From Cercospora beticola (Eukaryota; Ascomycota; Dothideomycetes; Mycosphaerellales; Mycosphaerellaceae): a stretch of 64,000 nucleotides of DNA. The notes under the pieces are model-generated. The model did no database searches. It was not told the origin of the DNA and was given only the letters and a program-made list of their open reading frames with translations. Each line of letters opens with the position of its first letter. Positions within the stretch are counted from its first letter, which is position 1. Positions 10,327-21,749 of the stretch are shown piece after piece. A program made the position numbers and the translations under genes. The stretch is taken from contig NC_088938.1 of the NCBI RefSeq assembly GCF_033473495.1, positions 2,542,001 through 2,606,000 on the forward strand, given 5' to 3'.

Positions 10327-13142
10327 CTAATGCAAAAGACTCGACTTCTTCCTCCCCAAACTGAACCGATTCTTCTTGTGCGTGTGCGTCCCATCTTTTC
10401 CTCTACTTTCCCCTCCCGTCATCGCCCTTGTCGGCATTGGAGGCACGGGAGGCGAGGTGACCTCATGCACATTCGGCGGCGAAGGATTCGAAGGACTGTA
10501 GACGTGGTGGTCGTTCCCGACCTCGTACTGCGTTCCCATGGGCGTCGTTTGCACAACATGATGTGTCTTGTAGTCCCCACCAGAATGACGTTGCTCATGT
10601 TCATGATGAGTGGTCGACCCGTTCGCGTTCTTGAAGAAGAAGCCCTTTTCTTTCTCTCCAGATTCCTCCCTCTCTTTCTGCTGCTGCTGTAGAGTATGAG
10701 AAGGTAAGGGCGGCATGCTCGGCGTTTTTTCGTGATGAGGGGACTGCGTCTTGTCCTTCTTTTCAAAGATGCTAGGTTTCTTCCGCAAGCTGATGCTCGT
10801 CCTGCTGAATCTCGAAAATCCGGATTTACGCTTCTCACTCTTCTCTTCTTCACCGTTCGCCGCAGTGGACGTGGATGCTGTGGTGTGTGATGTGCCATTC
10901 GCAGCATTGCTGCTACTATCGCCGTTCTCGCGGCCGCGCGACTCAGCTTCAGCTGCAGCGGTGGCCTTGGATTCTTCAAGAGCACGTTTGAGGTTTTCCT
11001 CGGTTTGCTTGTATGCCTCCATTCGCTTTCGCGACGCCTCGCGGTACTCGGCCTCTTTTTCCTTGAGAGCGGCTTTCTCTGCGGCCTTCCTTTCCTTTTG
11101 CTCCGCTTTCAACTCCTTTTGTTCTGCTTTGAGTTCCTTCTTGCTCTTGGTTGGCATGACAGGCGCAGGAGGATCGTTGAGCAAGGCGTGCTCGAAATTG
11201 GGTGTCGTACTCGCATGTCGAATCGGTTGCATCTCTGCATATGCAGGCTCTTCTTGGATCGGGCTCTGGACATTGGTATTGGCATGGAACAAGCCATTGC
11301 CGAATTGGGTCTTCAGAGGAGAGGTCAGACCCTCCTTTGAGTCTCCTTCAGATGTTCTTGCAGCCGCTGCTGCCGATGCGCGCTGTCCTTCCATTTCTTG
11401 TTCTTTGAGCATCTTCTCCATAGTAGTCTCCTGGTAGAAGAGCACATACGCACAAGCCAGTTGCTTCGCGTCTTGGACACCGGGAATAGGCTCGCCTCCG
11501 AAGAATTGCTGAACGTAATCCTTGCTGACTGGCTCAACCAGCTCATCGTCAAACAGCAGCCAGCCTCGATCCTCGGTCTTGACAATGCTGACATAATGGC
11601 CATGGTACGGTCCTCCACCAATGTGCACCACCACAGAATATAGCTCGTATAGTCGATCCGGATCCTCTGCTTCGTCCGTGGTATTGAAAAGCCGTAGATA
11701 GAAGGGATACACGACCCGGTGAAAGAGCTTCTGTAAGCGCTGCAAATCCTCCGTGTACTTGAATCGTTTGAGATGTAAAGCCAGGATTCGTGGTAGTCGC
11801 TTAATCTTCATCCTCTTCTCGGCTTCTTGCAATCCACCACAATTGTCGCAATGAAACTTGTTCCTTTCGCAAAGCATCTCCTCCTCCGAAAACTTCCGCA
11901 GACAAGAGGTGACGGAACTATGAGCATCCAGATCCACAGATAAGTCTAGGAAGGCCTCGTCTCTCTGTGAAGTATTTTCGCATGTCAAACATCTGGTTTC
12001 TGACGTGAGAACACCCTCGAAGAGATCGTGAACCCAGTGTGTGTCCAGGGGCCGGGCGGCCGCGGTTGCGCTTTGCGTTTTAGTCAGAGCGAGGTCCTTC
12101 GTTTCTGGCGCACTTCCGTTCGCGGAGGGTGGCGCAACAAGCTGAGGATGCTGCTTCGCGAACAGCTCCACATTGTCCACCACTTGGTTCAGTAACAGGT
12201 TCAGAAACTCATGCGCATCCTGGTGCATGGCCGATCTGAACATCTCATTGTCTCGTCGTAGAATCTCCAGAAAGCGGTGCGGACTGACCACTCCAATCCG
12301 TGACTGATTTTTGATGATGGCTTCGAAGATGTCTCTTAATGATGTAAACAACGACTCTTCCATGCCATAGTCGCTGGCCTTTTCCGCCTGCATATCCAGC
12401 ACTGGACCATCTGTCAATGCCCTCTTCTTTCTGTTATCGGGTGAGTTCTTGTCCTCGTCTGGTTTGATCCCGCCCGGCCCAGGTGACCCAGGCACTGTCA
12501 CTTTCCGTGCGGGTGATGTAGGGTTCGGGTAGGGTGTTGTTGATGTTCGCGGTGATAGCGGCGCACCATTCGATTGCTTCGAGCGTACTTGTTCGAGGAA
12601 ATCAGGCGATGGGAAGTTGATGACATTTTCTCGAAAGGGTTTCGAGTAGTACAGACACTGCACTATCGAGTTGCAGTAACTGTGATTGATCCGTCAGTTG
12701 GGTCGCGAGGGGACAAGAGAAGTCGCAAGCTGCGCTCCGCTGTCAGAGCAAAGCATACCATGTGGAGCCATACTGTCACTTGTCAGCCCATGCGCTTCAA
12801 CATCAAACGGTCTACTCACATTCTCGAAACCAAAGTACTTGTCACTGCCATCGGGGCGAATCGGCTGTCCCGCAACGTCGGCAAGGTGCTTCTCCAACGG
12901 CGTAGGCACTGGCGCATTTGGATCTTTCTTCGCACCATTCGTTGAACTCGTCGTCTTGTTGGCGTCGTTCTGCGCGCGCATGCATTTGTCAGTCTCACAT
13001 CATGCTTCTCCCATACCAATCACAGTCCGTGAATCGCTGTCGACCACGGCTTCCTGCGGGCCAGCAGCAGCACATAAGCTGCCGGAGTTCTCAATGTCTG
13101 ACATACCGTGCTGCTCGTCTTGAACTTGCCAAAGAACGACAT
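10327..13142 (-). CDS. creB: Ubiquitin C-terminal hydrolase CreB (USP12/46 class)
   Basis: Four exons, 13142-13107, 12969-12820, 12772-12759 and 12679-10327, keep one frame and give 850 residues. It is a cysteine deubiquitinase; in Aspergillus CreB acts with the WD40 protein CreC in carbon catabolite repression. Visible: the Cys box [21 protein letters not shown], with catalytic Cys about residue 67; [14 protein letters not shown]; a zinc ribbon (CLTC...CDNC); LALHLKRF; and the His box [14 protein letters not shown], followed by [11 protein letters not shown] coiled coil rich in Lys/Glu/Ala ([15 protein letters not shown] onward) follows the catalytic domain, as in known CreB. The tail is basic and Ser-rich. 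Exon 3 is only 14 nt, and the catalytic Cys codon is split by the next intron. Confidence 0.93.
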
Positions 13143-15261
13143 GATCTATGCCCACCAGTGTGGCGCCGACCAGGCGGACCGAAGAAGAGTATGTTACAGA
13201 TTACAATTATAGCAAACTCGGTCCTTCTTTAGGCGACACTGTGCGGTTTGCGCCGAGACGGTGGCAGCGATGGCGGTCTCAGGTCGCAGCAGCAGAAGCA
13301 GCAATCAGATCTGCTTTCCTCTATCTCTTCTCTTGCGATCGTCCTCTGTCGAACGAGGACTCTAAACTGTCCCGCTATTGCCTCTGCTGCTACGACTTCT
13401 CACTTTGCTGCAAGATCCTTCGCAGCTCACATCCACCAATCTCGTCCCACCACTCATCGGAGTGAGATGAGCCGGGGGGTGTGTATGCGAGGCACAGAAG
13501 GAAGGCCGGTGTGGAGGAGGATCCCTCAATGCCAGAAGTGACGTAGCTTGTGTTGCCTTCCCTGGGGGTTTCGGGCGACGGAGGAGGGCGGCGGCGTCGG
13601 CTGAGGCGGTCCCGAGTCCAGCGGCGGAGGCTCAGCGACAGCAGAAGGCAGCGCGGTGTTGTGAGATGTGCGGCGGACGCTGGAGCATGTCTGGCGGGTG
13701 GCAGTAGGAAGGAGGGTGCGCGAAATGCACGATTGTGGCGCGCAAATGGGAATTACGAAAGGCTCCGGGCTGGGAGTGGTCTGGCAGGTGGGCAAGGGCG
13801 AGACGGCGGCACCGAAGCGATGCCTTCGCGCAGCAGCACTAAACGCGCTTCTCCGAGAGCTGGTAGCGCTTAGCGAGCGGGCAGTCTGTCCTCGCGCCGG
13901 CGATGGTGGAGAGAGCCGGGGGGTGTACGTGTTGCGGTTGCGGTTGCATCAACGCCGTCAGTTTGCCCGCCAGAAATCCTTCGAGAATGGAGCGAGCCAA
14001 GCCGCGCGCGGGTGGTTGGAGCAGGAGTGATGATGAGATGGGAAGCTTCGCGTGGTGGAAGCCGCATTTACGGACGAATGATCTCGCTTCTTCTACTGCT
14101 CACTGTGCAACAGCATCGAACATGTCAACATGTCACCGTCGCTCAATTGTCCCAGCCGCCAGCCTTTGGGGTCTCCGCAGCACGTGGCATCTCGTGCACT
14201 TGACGCACTCACAGCTTGTCGTGTCGTCTAGCACCAAACTCAATCGAGAATCTGGACTGCAGCACGAAATTCTGCCGTCGGTTTGCTACACCCGCCCAGG
14301 AAATATTCCCATAGCCTTGCCTTGTCGTCTATGCATGCCTTATATAATACAGTGCAAACACTTCACTCGCATCACAACTCCTAAAGAGACGACTCCCTTA
14401 TAGTTTACACAACTCCCTAACCCTCCCAACTATATCGCTGAATCGCAAGGTTCAACAATATAGCAAGCTTCTTCCATCGAGGGCACGCAGAGGTACAGCA
14501 ACAATTGCACCTTGTATCTTCTCCACAATCCCCCGAGAAGTGCCGCCGACTCCCGTCCCGGCTATCCAAGCATAGCACAGCACAAAAATGTCTCTCGCTG
14601 ATAAATACACAAATCTGAAGACGAATTAATTACTGATCCATCAACGAGTGAATTGCGGGAACGATGCAGCATCTCCTACAGTACCTCTCGTCTAATCTCC
14701 AACCGAAGCAAATCAGATTAGCCGCGAACGAAAAAGAGAAAGGACCAGAGCTCCGTCTCCGTGGAGGTAGTCTAGCAAATGCAGAAGTTCCATGCACGAA
14801 CGGAGCGCGGAGCTTCTCCGCTCCCACTTGCTTCCTTAGGCCAAAGCAAAGTTGTACTTCCCAGTACAAAAGTACAGTACATTCGCTCGCCGGAAACAGC
14901 GTATCATCCCACGCGCGAGAGATCTGAGATCTGTGACTAGCCGTCGTGACCAACAAGATCCTGGAATTCTGGAGTCGATGCGCCAATGCAGCGTGTGTTG
15001 CGAAAAGCTTTCTCTTCCAAGTATGCATCTACAGTCGAATCTATAGAAGTCGTATGCTCTGTCTGTGTCTGCGCAAGTGTACATATGTATGCCGGTACAG
15101 CCGTTCCCGAAAAAGAGGGAGCTGCCAAACAAGAAGTGTCCCAGAAGACACCGCGCATGCATGTGCATGTCCACATCTCCATTGTCCTTCATCGAACGCT
15201 CTGAACGCTGACCAACCCAAATGCTCCCATCTGCCTTGAAGCAGTATATTCATCATCACTT
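13143..15261. other. Intergenic, no gene seen
   Basis: About 2.1 kb between the creB start and the 3' end of the LSD1-type gene. The first 600 bases are GC-rich and probably contain the creB promoter and leader. Frames up to 166 codons exist on the + strand but have erratic composition and no family resemblance. A small cluster of GTAC repeats sits at 14854-14880. Confidence 0.5.
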
Positions 15262-18200
15262 CTACTGATGATCCAGCACCACGTTGTTGCTCGTGTTCGT
15301 CTTTCTCTTACTCACACCCACAATACTCTGCGAGTACCCAGACGGGGGTGGATGTTTCTCAGCGTACTCTTTGCGAATCCTCGCCGCATCCCGATCCCAC
15401 TCCGCGGACTTCTCCTCATACTCGCGTCTGGCGGCATCAGCCGTTTCTTGTGCCGCCTGACTTTGAGCGACATAAGGTTGTTTCTCCTCTTCTGATGCTG
15501 TGCGCCAAAGCCGGCCGACTTCGTTGCGGATCATGTTCCTACCATCGATCCCAACTGTGGCCTTGGCCGTGTCCCACTTGTCTTTGGTGAAGAGGATGAA
15601 GGGGTTAACGCCGGGACGTGCAGGTTTCACAGGTCGCTCGCCCAGTTGTCCGAGGATGGTAGCCATGACGGCGGCTTCGTAGTCGAGGTCTGACCCATCG
15701 AAGCTGGGCGAGACCCAAAACGAAGCATCTCCTGCGCAGACGCTTCTTGCCGGAGGACCAGATGGCTTCCTCTGAAGCGTAGGAACAACGTTGGTCTCGA
15801 GGGCGCCCTCCTCTTGCTTGATGAATGGCTGTGAGTGTGGCATTGCTTCTACCGACGCAATGCTGTATCGCTGATGCATCTCTGGTCTGGGTGCGGGTGG
15901 TGGGACAGCGGGCGCCCAGCGAGAGCTGCTCTCCTCTTTCATAGGGGCGGGTCCAATTAGTGGATGAGGCACTGTGATTAGACCAGCCATGTCGTCAATC
16001 ACCTCTGATGCAACGCGAAGTCCTGACAGGAAAGCGCCGTGCACGGTAGCAGGATGCGTACCACAAGTGGCCTCGCCTGCAAAGTGCAGGTTACCGACAG
16101 ACCTTGACATCAGGTCGTAGTCGCCTGGTCGCGTTTCCGGAGCGACGTAGGAGTATGTCCCGCGCGTAAAGGGATCCCTCCTCCATCTGGTGACGATGAC
16201 TTCAAGAGGTGCTGGGACTTTGACATGCGTGAAGACACCTTGCAATCTCTCCGTAACTTCGCTCATCAATGTACTTGTGGGTGTCCATTCCGCATCGTGC
16301 GCAGCATTTCCTGCCATCAAGGCGATGAGCATCGGTCGCCCGCTAGTCTTTGTAGCATTCCATATCAGATAGAAACGTCCTCTTCTACTCGCGTAATCGG
16401 AAGGATCGAGGCTCGCGGTGTGCTCGGCTTCGTTCAGCAGGCCGAACATATCACGGTCGCTGTCCCAGAACGGTTTGTCGTATAAGAGAATGACCTGAAC
16501 GTGTAAGCAGATTATCATAGTGCCTGTAGAGAAAGACGTACCTTGTTCAGCAAGCCGAAGCCCATGCGATCGATGGCACCCTGCTTCCAGCCTGGCAGCG
16601 GAGGGTCAAAATCAATTGCATTGGACTTCAGCACGCCGAGCGGTGTCGTGACGATCACCTCATCAGCTTCGTATACCTCGCCGTTTGTGCAGACGACTTT
16701 GGTCGTCAGACTGTCTTCAGAGGCCCTCCCATCATCGTAATGGATGCTGTCCACGATTCGATCAAATCGTACGTCGAGCTTTGTTGGAAAATTCATCAAG
16801 CCGCGCGGCACTTGGGTGTATCCTCCAATGATCTCAGAATGCGCACCCTCGAATTCGTTCCCAGTGTCTTGATCGTGGCCACTCAGACTTAGTGAAGAGA
16901 CCGGTGCTGCGTTCGCATATTCGAGGTTGGCGTGATGCCAGTTTAATAACCTCATATCTTGTGGTGTGATGTCGACAAGGCCTTGATATTGGTTGATCGC
17001 TTCGTCCATGACTGTCCCAAGCGTAGGATAGTCGCTTGCTTCGGCAATGCGATGAAGCGACACGCTCTGATTGCGAGCCACTCCCTCCTTCACTTCCCAG
17101 CCCATGGTCCTTGCTGCCCGAGATGCGCTGCTCCTGGCACTTCCAGCCTCTTCGATCACCTGACTACGCCCTGTGAGCTTCTCAGTGCCCGGAGGAGCAT
17201 TGCGACGGCGGCCTCTACGGTTGGCGGGCTTGTGTGACTTGACGTGCGCCGCAGTCAGAGGCTCGAGCTCGAAGGCAGTAAAGCCATTGGCAGCGGGATC
17301 TCGATGCCTATTGATCAGATCTTCGTCGCCCCTCAATGTGTCCTGCTTTTGCGGCTGAACGCGAAATTCGCCCGCCCTATCCGAGATATCAGTGTAGAGC
17401 TCTGTGTTCAATATATCCCTCCGCTCATCGACTGGCTTGCCATCGGTATCGTAAATCGTCAATGCGTCTCTCATCAAGTGGTATCGAATGCCCAGCTGGC
17501 CGCGTATGATGATGTCCAATGGGTTGCCATGCTCGAACCCAGTAACGATCATGGCGCCCATTTCCGCCGTATTTCGCAAGCCGTCTGGCAAGCTTCCTCT
17601 GACCTGACTCCTCAGTGGTTTCGAGTATACACGCCCGCCAATTCGTTTCCGACCTTCGAGAATGATCACACGCGGAGGTCGCTCACCCATGGCGATCCAC
17701 TTGGCAGCTTCCTGGGCGAACAGACTCTCGAGTTGACGAGCTGTCGTCAGCCCAGATACTCCTGCGCCAATGACCACTACTGTCCTCTGTCTGGTTTCTC
17801 GTGGATACCGCTTTGGGAGCGATTTGTCCTTTGGTACTTCCACACATCCGAAGTTGATGTAACCATTTCTCGACAACCACTTGTGAGCGACTTCAGCCAG
17901 TCCAAAAAACCGGCTCTCTTTTGCACAGCCAGCCGCTTCCTCGCGTGAGACAGGGCACAATGGGTTCTGCTGCCATAGTCTGAGGATTGCGTTTCGAATG
18001 TTGAGGTAAATGGTCACTTCTTTCGACATTAGAAGGTCCATCAGAAGTCGATTCTCACCAGGATCGAGAGCATAGGGATCTAATCTCGACTCGTATGCCG
18101 CTTCGATGCATTGACTAGCGAACACATCTGCAGAAACTCGTGATGGTATTGACGATCGAGGGCGGAACTCGACGGCAGGTCGTACGTACTTGGGCATTTT

Positions 18201-18743
18201 GGGTGCTTTGGCAGATGCGACTATCCCTGATGGAGTTGTCACATCTGCATCCATTTCCAAAGGCCTGACTTTCTTGGGTCGCCCTCGCTTTTTCTTTGGC
18301 GGTAGCCCGGGATGGGTCTTGTCGGACAGCCCATTGTCAAGCCCGATTGAGGCAGAAGGCGAGTGAATCGAGTGAGCTTCGGGTAGAGAATTCTTAAAAC
18401 TCCTGTCAGCTGATCGCTTCCTGGAGATCGATGTTGGTGCTGCATTTTCGATGGTAGGGTCTTCAGCGCCGACGGACGAGCACATGGACGATATGCCGGT
18501 GCTTGTCGCAGACTCCGAGGAGCCATATCGCTGCCATTTGCCATTGGCATCAAGTTGCCACCGCTCCTTTTGCACCGATCCAGAGGCATCTCGATCGAAT
18601 ACCTCTGTGCCGGTCGAGGATAAACTTGAGTCGTCCTCCTCCACGACCGAAACTTGAGGCATTTTGATATCTGCGCCTAGTGCCCCAGTCACAGACTCGG
18701 CTACGGGAGCCATGTGGCCATCGTGTTGAACGACACCCGTCAT
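15262..18743 (-). CDS. LSD1-type histone demethylase: SWIRM, amine oxidase, HMG box
   Basis: Exons 18743-16542 and 16494-15262 (47-nt intron, gtacgt...cag) give 1,144 residues; ATG 18743 is the first in frame. Order: Ser-rich N-terminus; an AT-hook-like KKKRGRPKK (about 150); a SWIRM domain (about 205-300, ending SRNGYINFGCVEVP); the FAD motif VVVIGAGVSGLTTARQLE (about 319); NWHHANLEYANAAP; GFGLLNKV continuing across the splice into ILLYDKPFWDSDRDMFGLLNE; TRWRRDPFTRGTYSYVAP; FAGEATCGTHPATVHGAFLSG; and a C-terminal HMG box (about 1029-1112). This is the architecture of fungal LSD1/HdmA, FAD-dependent demethylases of mono- and dimethyl-lysine on histone H3 in the nucleus. The intron falls exactly within a conserved block, which confirms the junction. 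An extra 5' exon cannot be excluded, since a CAG precedes the ATG. Confidence 0.92.
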
Positions 18744-20246
18744 CTGACACGGTATGCCGTTCAAACAAGCAGGATGTTGGTATGTGTGTTATCCCTCGTT
18801 GCCACCATGACAGCTGTGTCGGTTCCCAGATGTCGGCTTCGGGAGGCTGAAGGGTTTCTGCCGAGGACTGATAGAATCGCTTGGACCAGCTCGATTTTGC
18901 AGGAAATAGCGAGAGTCGGAGGGTTGTGTCAGAAAAATGACGGCGTAGTCCGTATGCACAAATGAGCAGGGGCGTGTGTAGCTGCTCGATTTCAGTTGTG
19001 AATATCAGATGAGGGAGGCGTCGCTCCTGCTGTTCGAAGTGCGAGAGCGGGGATGGCTTGAGCGTTTTTCGCGCCAATCCCCAACTTCAACTTCGACTTC
19101 ACCTCTCCTCTCCACGGCTGTCAGCGTGATATCCACGCCCTTTTGGCCATACAGCGCAATCAGTCTTACGCTCTGGCTGTCATTCGCAACCCTCTGGCAT
19201 CATCCCTCGCGTTACGCCATCTCCAGCATGCATAGCTTACCTCTCGTCGATACCGCCTCCCGAAATTCTCAACACCACATCTGCACAAACATCAGCGCCA
19301 GCGCCACGCAACCACAGAACTCATAAAAACATGTTCAATAGCATCGTAATGGCCGCGCGAAACCATTTTGAATATAATTGAGAGGCAACGGGCCACGATG
19401 ATTGCGCGCTGTCGCATATCACTTTTCGCCTAGCGCCATGGGAGAAAAAGCAAATTCACTGGCACTGGCAATTCCTGCTCGCAATTATCGCCAGGCGGGT
19501 AGGATACTGACAAAAGAGTCATTCTCAAATTTATCTCTCTTCGCTCCCGAATTTCACTGCTGTCGTTGACCTTTCCCAGCCTGCACACGTTTGCGACGAG
19601 CTTACCAAGTTTTAGAGTAATGCGCACAAAGGAATGAATCGTGGGATTCAGCATCGAGAACGGGCAGCATCATGCTGAAGGGCAGAGGTCATTGTGTCAT
19701 ATCTCCAAGGATGAATCTGCCGCGCACCAGATAACGGATCGGCGCTCGAAAAGAAAAAGACGTAACATGGCGAACCAGAACAAACTTATCTGCAAAGAAG
19801 TGCAAGTCGGGCAAGAGAAGTCGGCCGACAGACTCACACAGATATTCATGTCTCGCCATGTGCGCAATTGGCAGAGTGCTTGTAAGAGCTGAAAATGGGT
19901 TCAGAGATTCATGTGTGACTTCAAAAATACGCGAGCATGGCTAAGCATAAATCACTCCTGCGAGTATGTCAGAATTCATGGCGCGGGCACAGAAATTGCA
20001 ACCCAGGAGGTTGTTGGCAGAGTCTCGCAGATAACTCAGAGACGAGTGACAAGACCAGGTGGGCAAATGACGATTGTGGTGGCATTTGGCTGGCAGGCAG
20101 GCAACAAGTGGCAGCATTTGGCAAGAATTTGGCAGGCAGCTTGTGGATAAATTCGGCACGATCTGTCTGTGACTTCCGTAGAGTGCAACTACTGTATACC
20201 GGCGATCGTGTCAGTGACTGGTCCTCTCAATTTCGATCTCCACTTT
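18744..20246. other. Intergenic, no gene seen
   Basis: About 1.5 kb between the LSD1-type gene start and the 3' end of the NTR2-domain gene. It includes the LSD1 promoter. A TTGGCA/TGGCAGGCA-rich stretch occurs near 20080-20145. No supported coding sequence. Confidence 0.5.
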
Positions 20247-21749
20247 TCAAGAGTCGTTATCTTTCGCAGCTTGGAACCCCAGACCAAACCCTGCAAGGTC
20301 CGATCGCCCCGTGCCAAATCCCAAGCCGCCAAAGGCTGGACGCTCGTCTCCTTCGTCTTCGTCATCCTCATCGTCTCCTGGCTCTGCCATATCAACATCT
20401 TGTGCTGACGGCTCAGCGACGTCTGTGCTACCACCATTGGTCGTCGCGACAGGAGGCGCCTCGATAGCCGGCAGACCGCTCTGGCCCGATCCCTCAACGC
20501 CCTTCTCCTTGCGCAAGGCCTCGAACTTCTCCGCCGTCTCCTTCAGCGAACGCTGGATTCGCACTTCCTGTTCCGCGAGGTTGATCTTCTCGCGCTGGAG
20601 AGCCTCCATCTCCTGTAGATTTCGCATGCGCGAGGTTTGCATTTCGGATAGCTGAGCCCGTAGTCTTTCAATCATACTGTCGAGTGATGGGAGTGGCGTG
20701 ACAATCGGTGGCGTCTTCGGTCTGGGGCTCGTGGCATCGTCGTCGGTCGCATTTTGCGCATAGGTGCCATGCCGCGTCTGGTTCGCCACGAATGCATCGG
20801 TTCGTGCGCGTTCGCTGTCGTCCGAATCATTATCGGAGGCGCCTTCGGCTTCAGCGATTTGCGCTGCCATGTCTTCCTTGCGTTTTCGCGCCGCTTCGGC
20901 TTCTGCTCTCCGCCCTAATGATATCTTGCCATCTTCTGTGAATTCGTCGAAATTCTCCATAATATCCTCATCTTCGTGCACAAGCCTGCTTTCAGACAGT
21001 CCATATTTGTCTTTCGGTTTCAGAACAAGCCTGCCTCTGTCGTCCCGCATCACATTCTCGTCCAGATCTTCATCGTCCAAGTTCGGATCATCTGGATCTA
21101 ATGAGATGTACTCTGCAGCTTCTTCCTTGGCAAGGCGAGCTCGTCGTGCTTTCTTCTCTGCGATTTCGGCTGCAGATGGTATCGCCGAAGCTCCGGTGGA
21201 TGACTGGTCATGCCGGGCAAGAGAATCGCCAAATTTGGAGGAAAGATCAAGTGCTTGCGTCCCAGTCGCGAGACCCTCGACAGTACTGAGCTGCTTGGGC
21301 GTGGACGGCGTGCTATCCTTCAGCTCGCGTAGCGCGTCAGCACTGTAACTCGGCCGGTCATCGTCTGGCTCAGGCGACCTTCGGGGCAGCTGCGAGGCTA
21401 GAAGTGAAGATCTCTTTGACGCATTTCGCTGAATAGCTACGCGCGACAAGCCGCTTCGTTTTGGCGTGACGACAGTTCCGTCGTCGGCGTCGTCCTCTTC
21501 CACAGAAGTCGGACCCAGGGATTTGCGCAAGGCGGAGGATTTTCGAGGCTTGAATACTGGTCGCTTGACCTCTAGGCGCCACTCAGTCAGCCTTGTCCGC
21601 GAACTGGCAGGTCGTGTCAGAGCTGAACTAGCATTTATGTGGAGAAGTGGCATACCTGGTGTTTGCTCGGACGTGACAGAAATGTCTTCATCTTCGTCGT
21701 CTGCTCCGATCTTGCGCGGCACGCGACGCGCTGTTGTTGACTTCTTCAT
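20247..21749 (-). CDS. NTR2-domain protein (spliceosome disassembly factor-like)
   Basis: Starts at ATG 21749. I favour two exons, 21749-21656 and 21571-20247, with an 84-nt intron (gtatgc...branch ctgac...cctag) that is in frame and stop-free, giving 472 residues; unspliced it reads 500. The spliced form joins EQTP to EVKRPVFKPRK, a more family-like N-terminus. Recognisable NTR2 features are RPSYSADALRELKDSTPSTPK, the YISLDPDDPNLDDEDLDE acidic segment, FDEFTEDGKISLGRRAEAE and a C-terminal coiled coil around LDSMIERLRAQLSEMQ. In yeast Ntr2 works with Ntr1 and the helicase Prp43 in release of the lariat intron. The C-terminus is acidic, then Gly/Phe-rich (FGGLGFGTG). Assignment rests on motif memory and is moderate. 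Confidence 0.68.
   Translation of the reverse strand: MKKSTTARRVPRKIGADDEDEDISVTSEQTPGMPLLHINASSALTRPASSRTRLTEWRLEVKRPVFKPRKSSALRKSLGPTSVEEDDADDGTVVTPKRSGLSRVAIQRNASKRSSLLASQLPRRSPEPDDDRPSYSADALRELKDSTPSTPKQLSTVEGLATGTQALDLSSKFGDSLARHDQSSTGASAIPSAAEIAEKKARRARLAKEEAAEYISLDPDDPNLDDEDLDENVMRDDRGRLVLKPKDKYGLSESRLVHEDEDIMENFDEFTEDGKISLGRRAEAEAARKRKEDMAAQIAEAEGASDNDSDDSERARTDAFVANQTRHGTYAQNATDDDATSPRPKTPPIVTPLPSLDSMIERLRAQLSEMQTSRMRNLQEMEALQREKINLAEQEVRIQRSLKETAEKFEALRKEKGVEGSGQSGLPAIEAPPVATTNGGSTDVAEPSAQDVDMAEPGDDEDDEDEGDERPAFGGLGFGTGRSDLAGFGLGFQAAKDNDS

Noticed and set aside
10751..11437. 228-codon plus-strand frame
   Set aside because: It is antisense to the creB coiled-coil region and has no start context or domain of its own.
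18550..19077. Upstream coding extension of the LSD1-type gene
   Set aside because: The minus-strand frame here starts at TTG and lacks homology. The CAG just before ATG 18743 could be a splice acceptor, but no upstream exon can be supported.
20764..21348. 194-codon plus-strand Ser/Arg-rich frame
   Set aside because: It is antisense to the acidic NTR2-domain gene. Ser/Arg richness is a shadow of the Asp/Glu codons.
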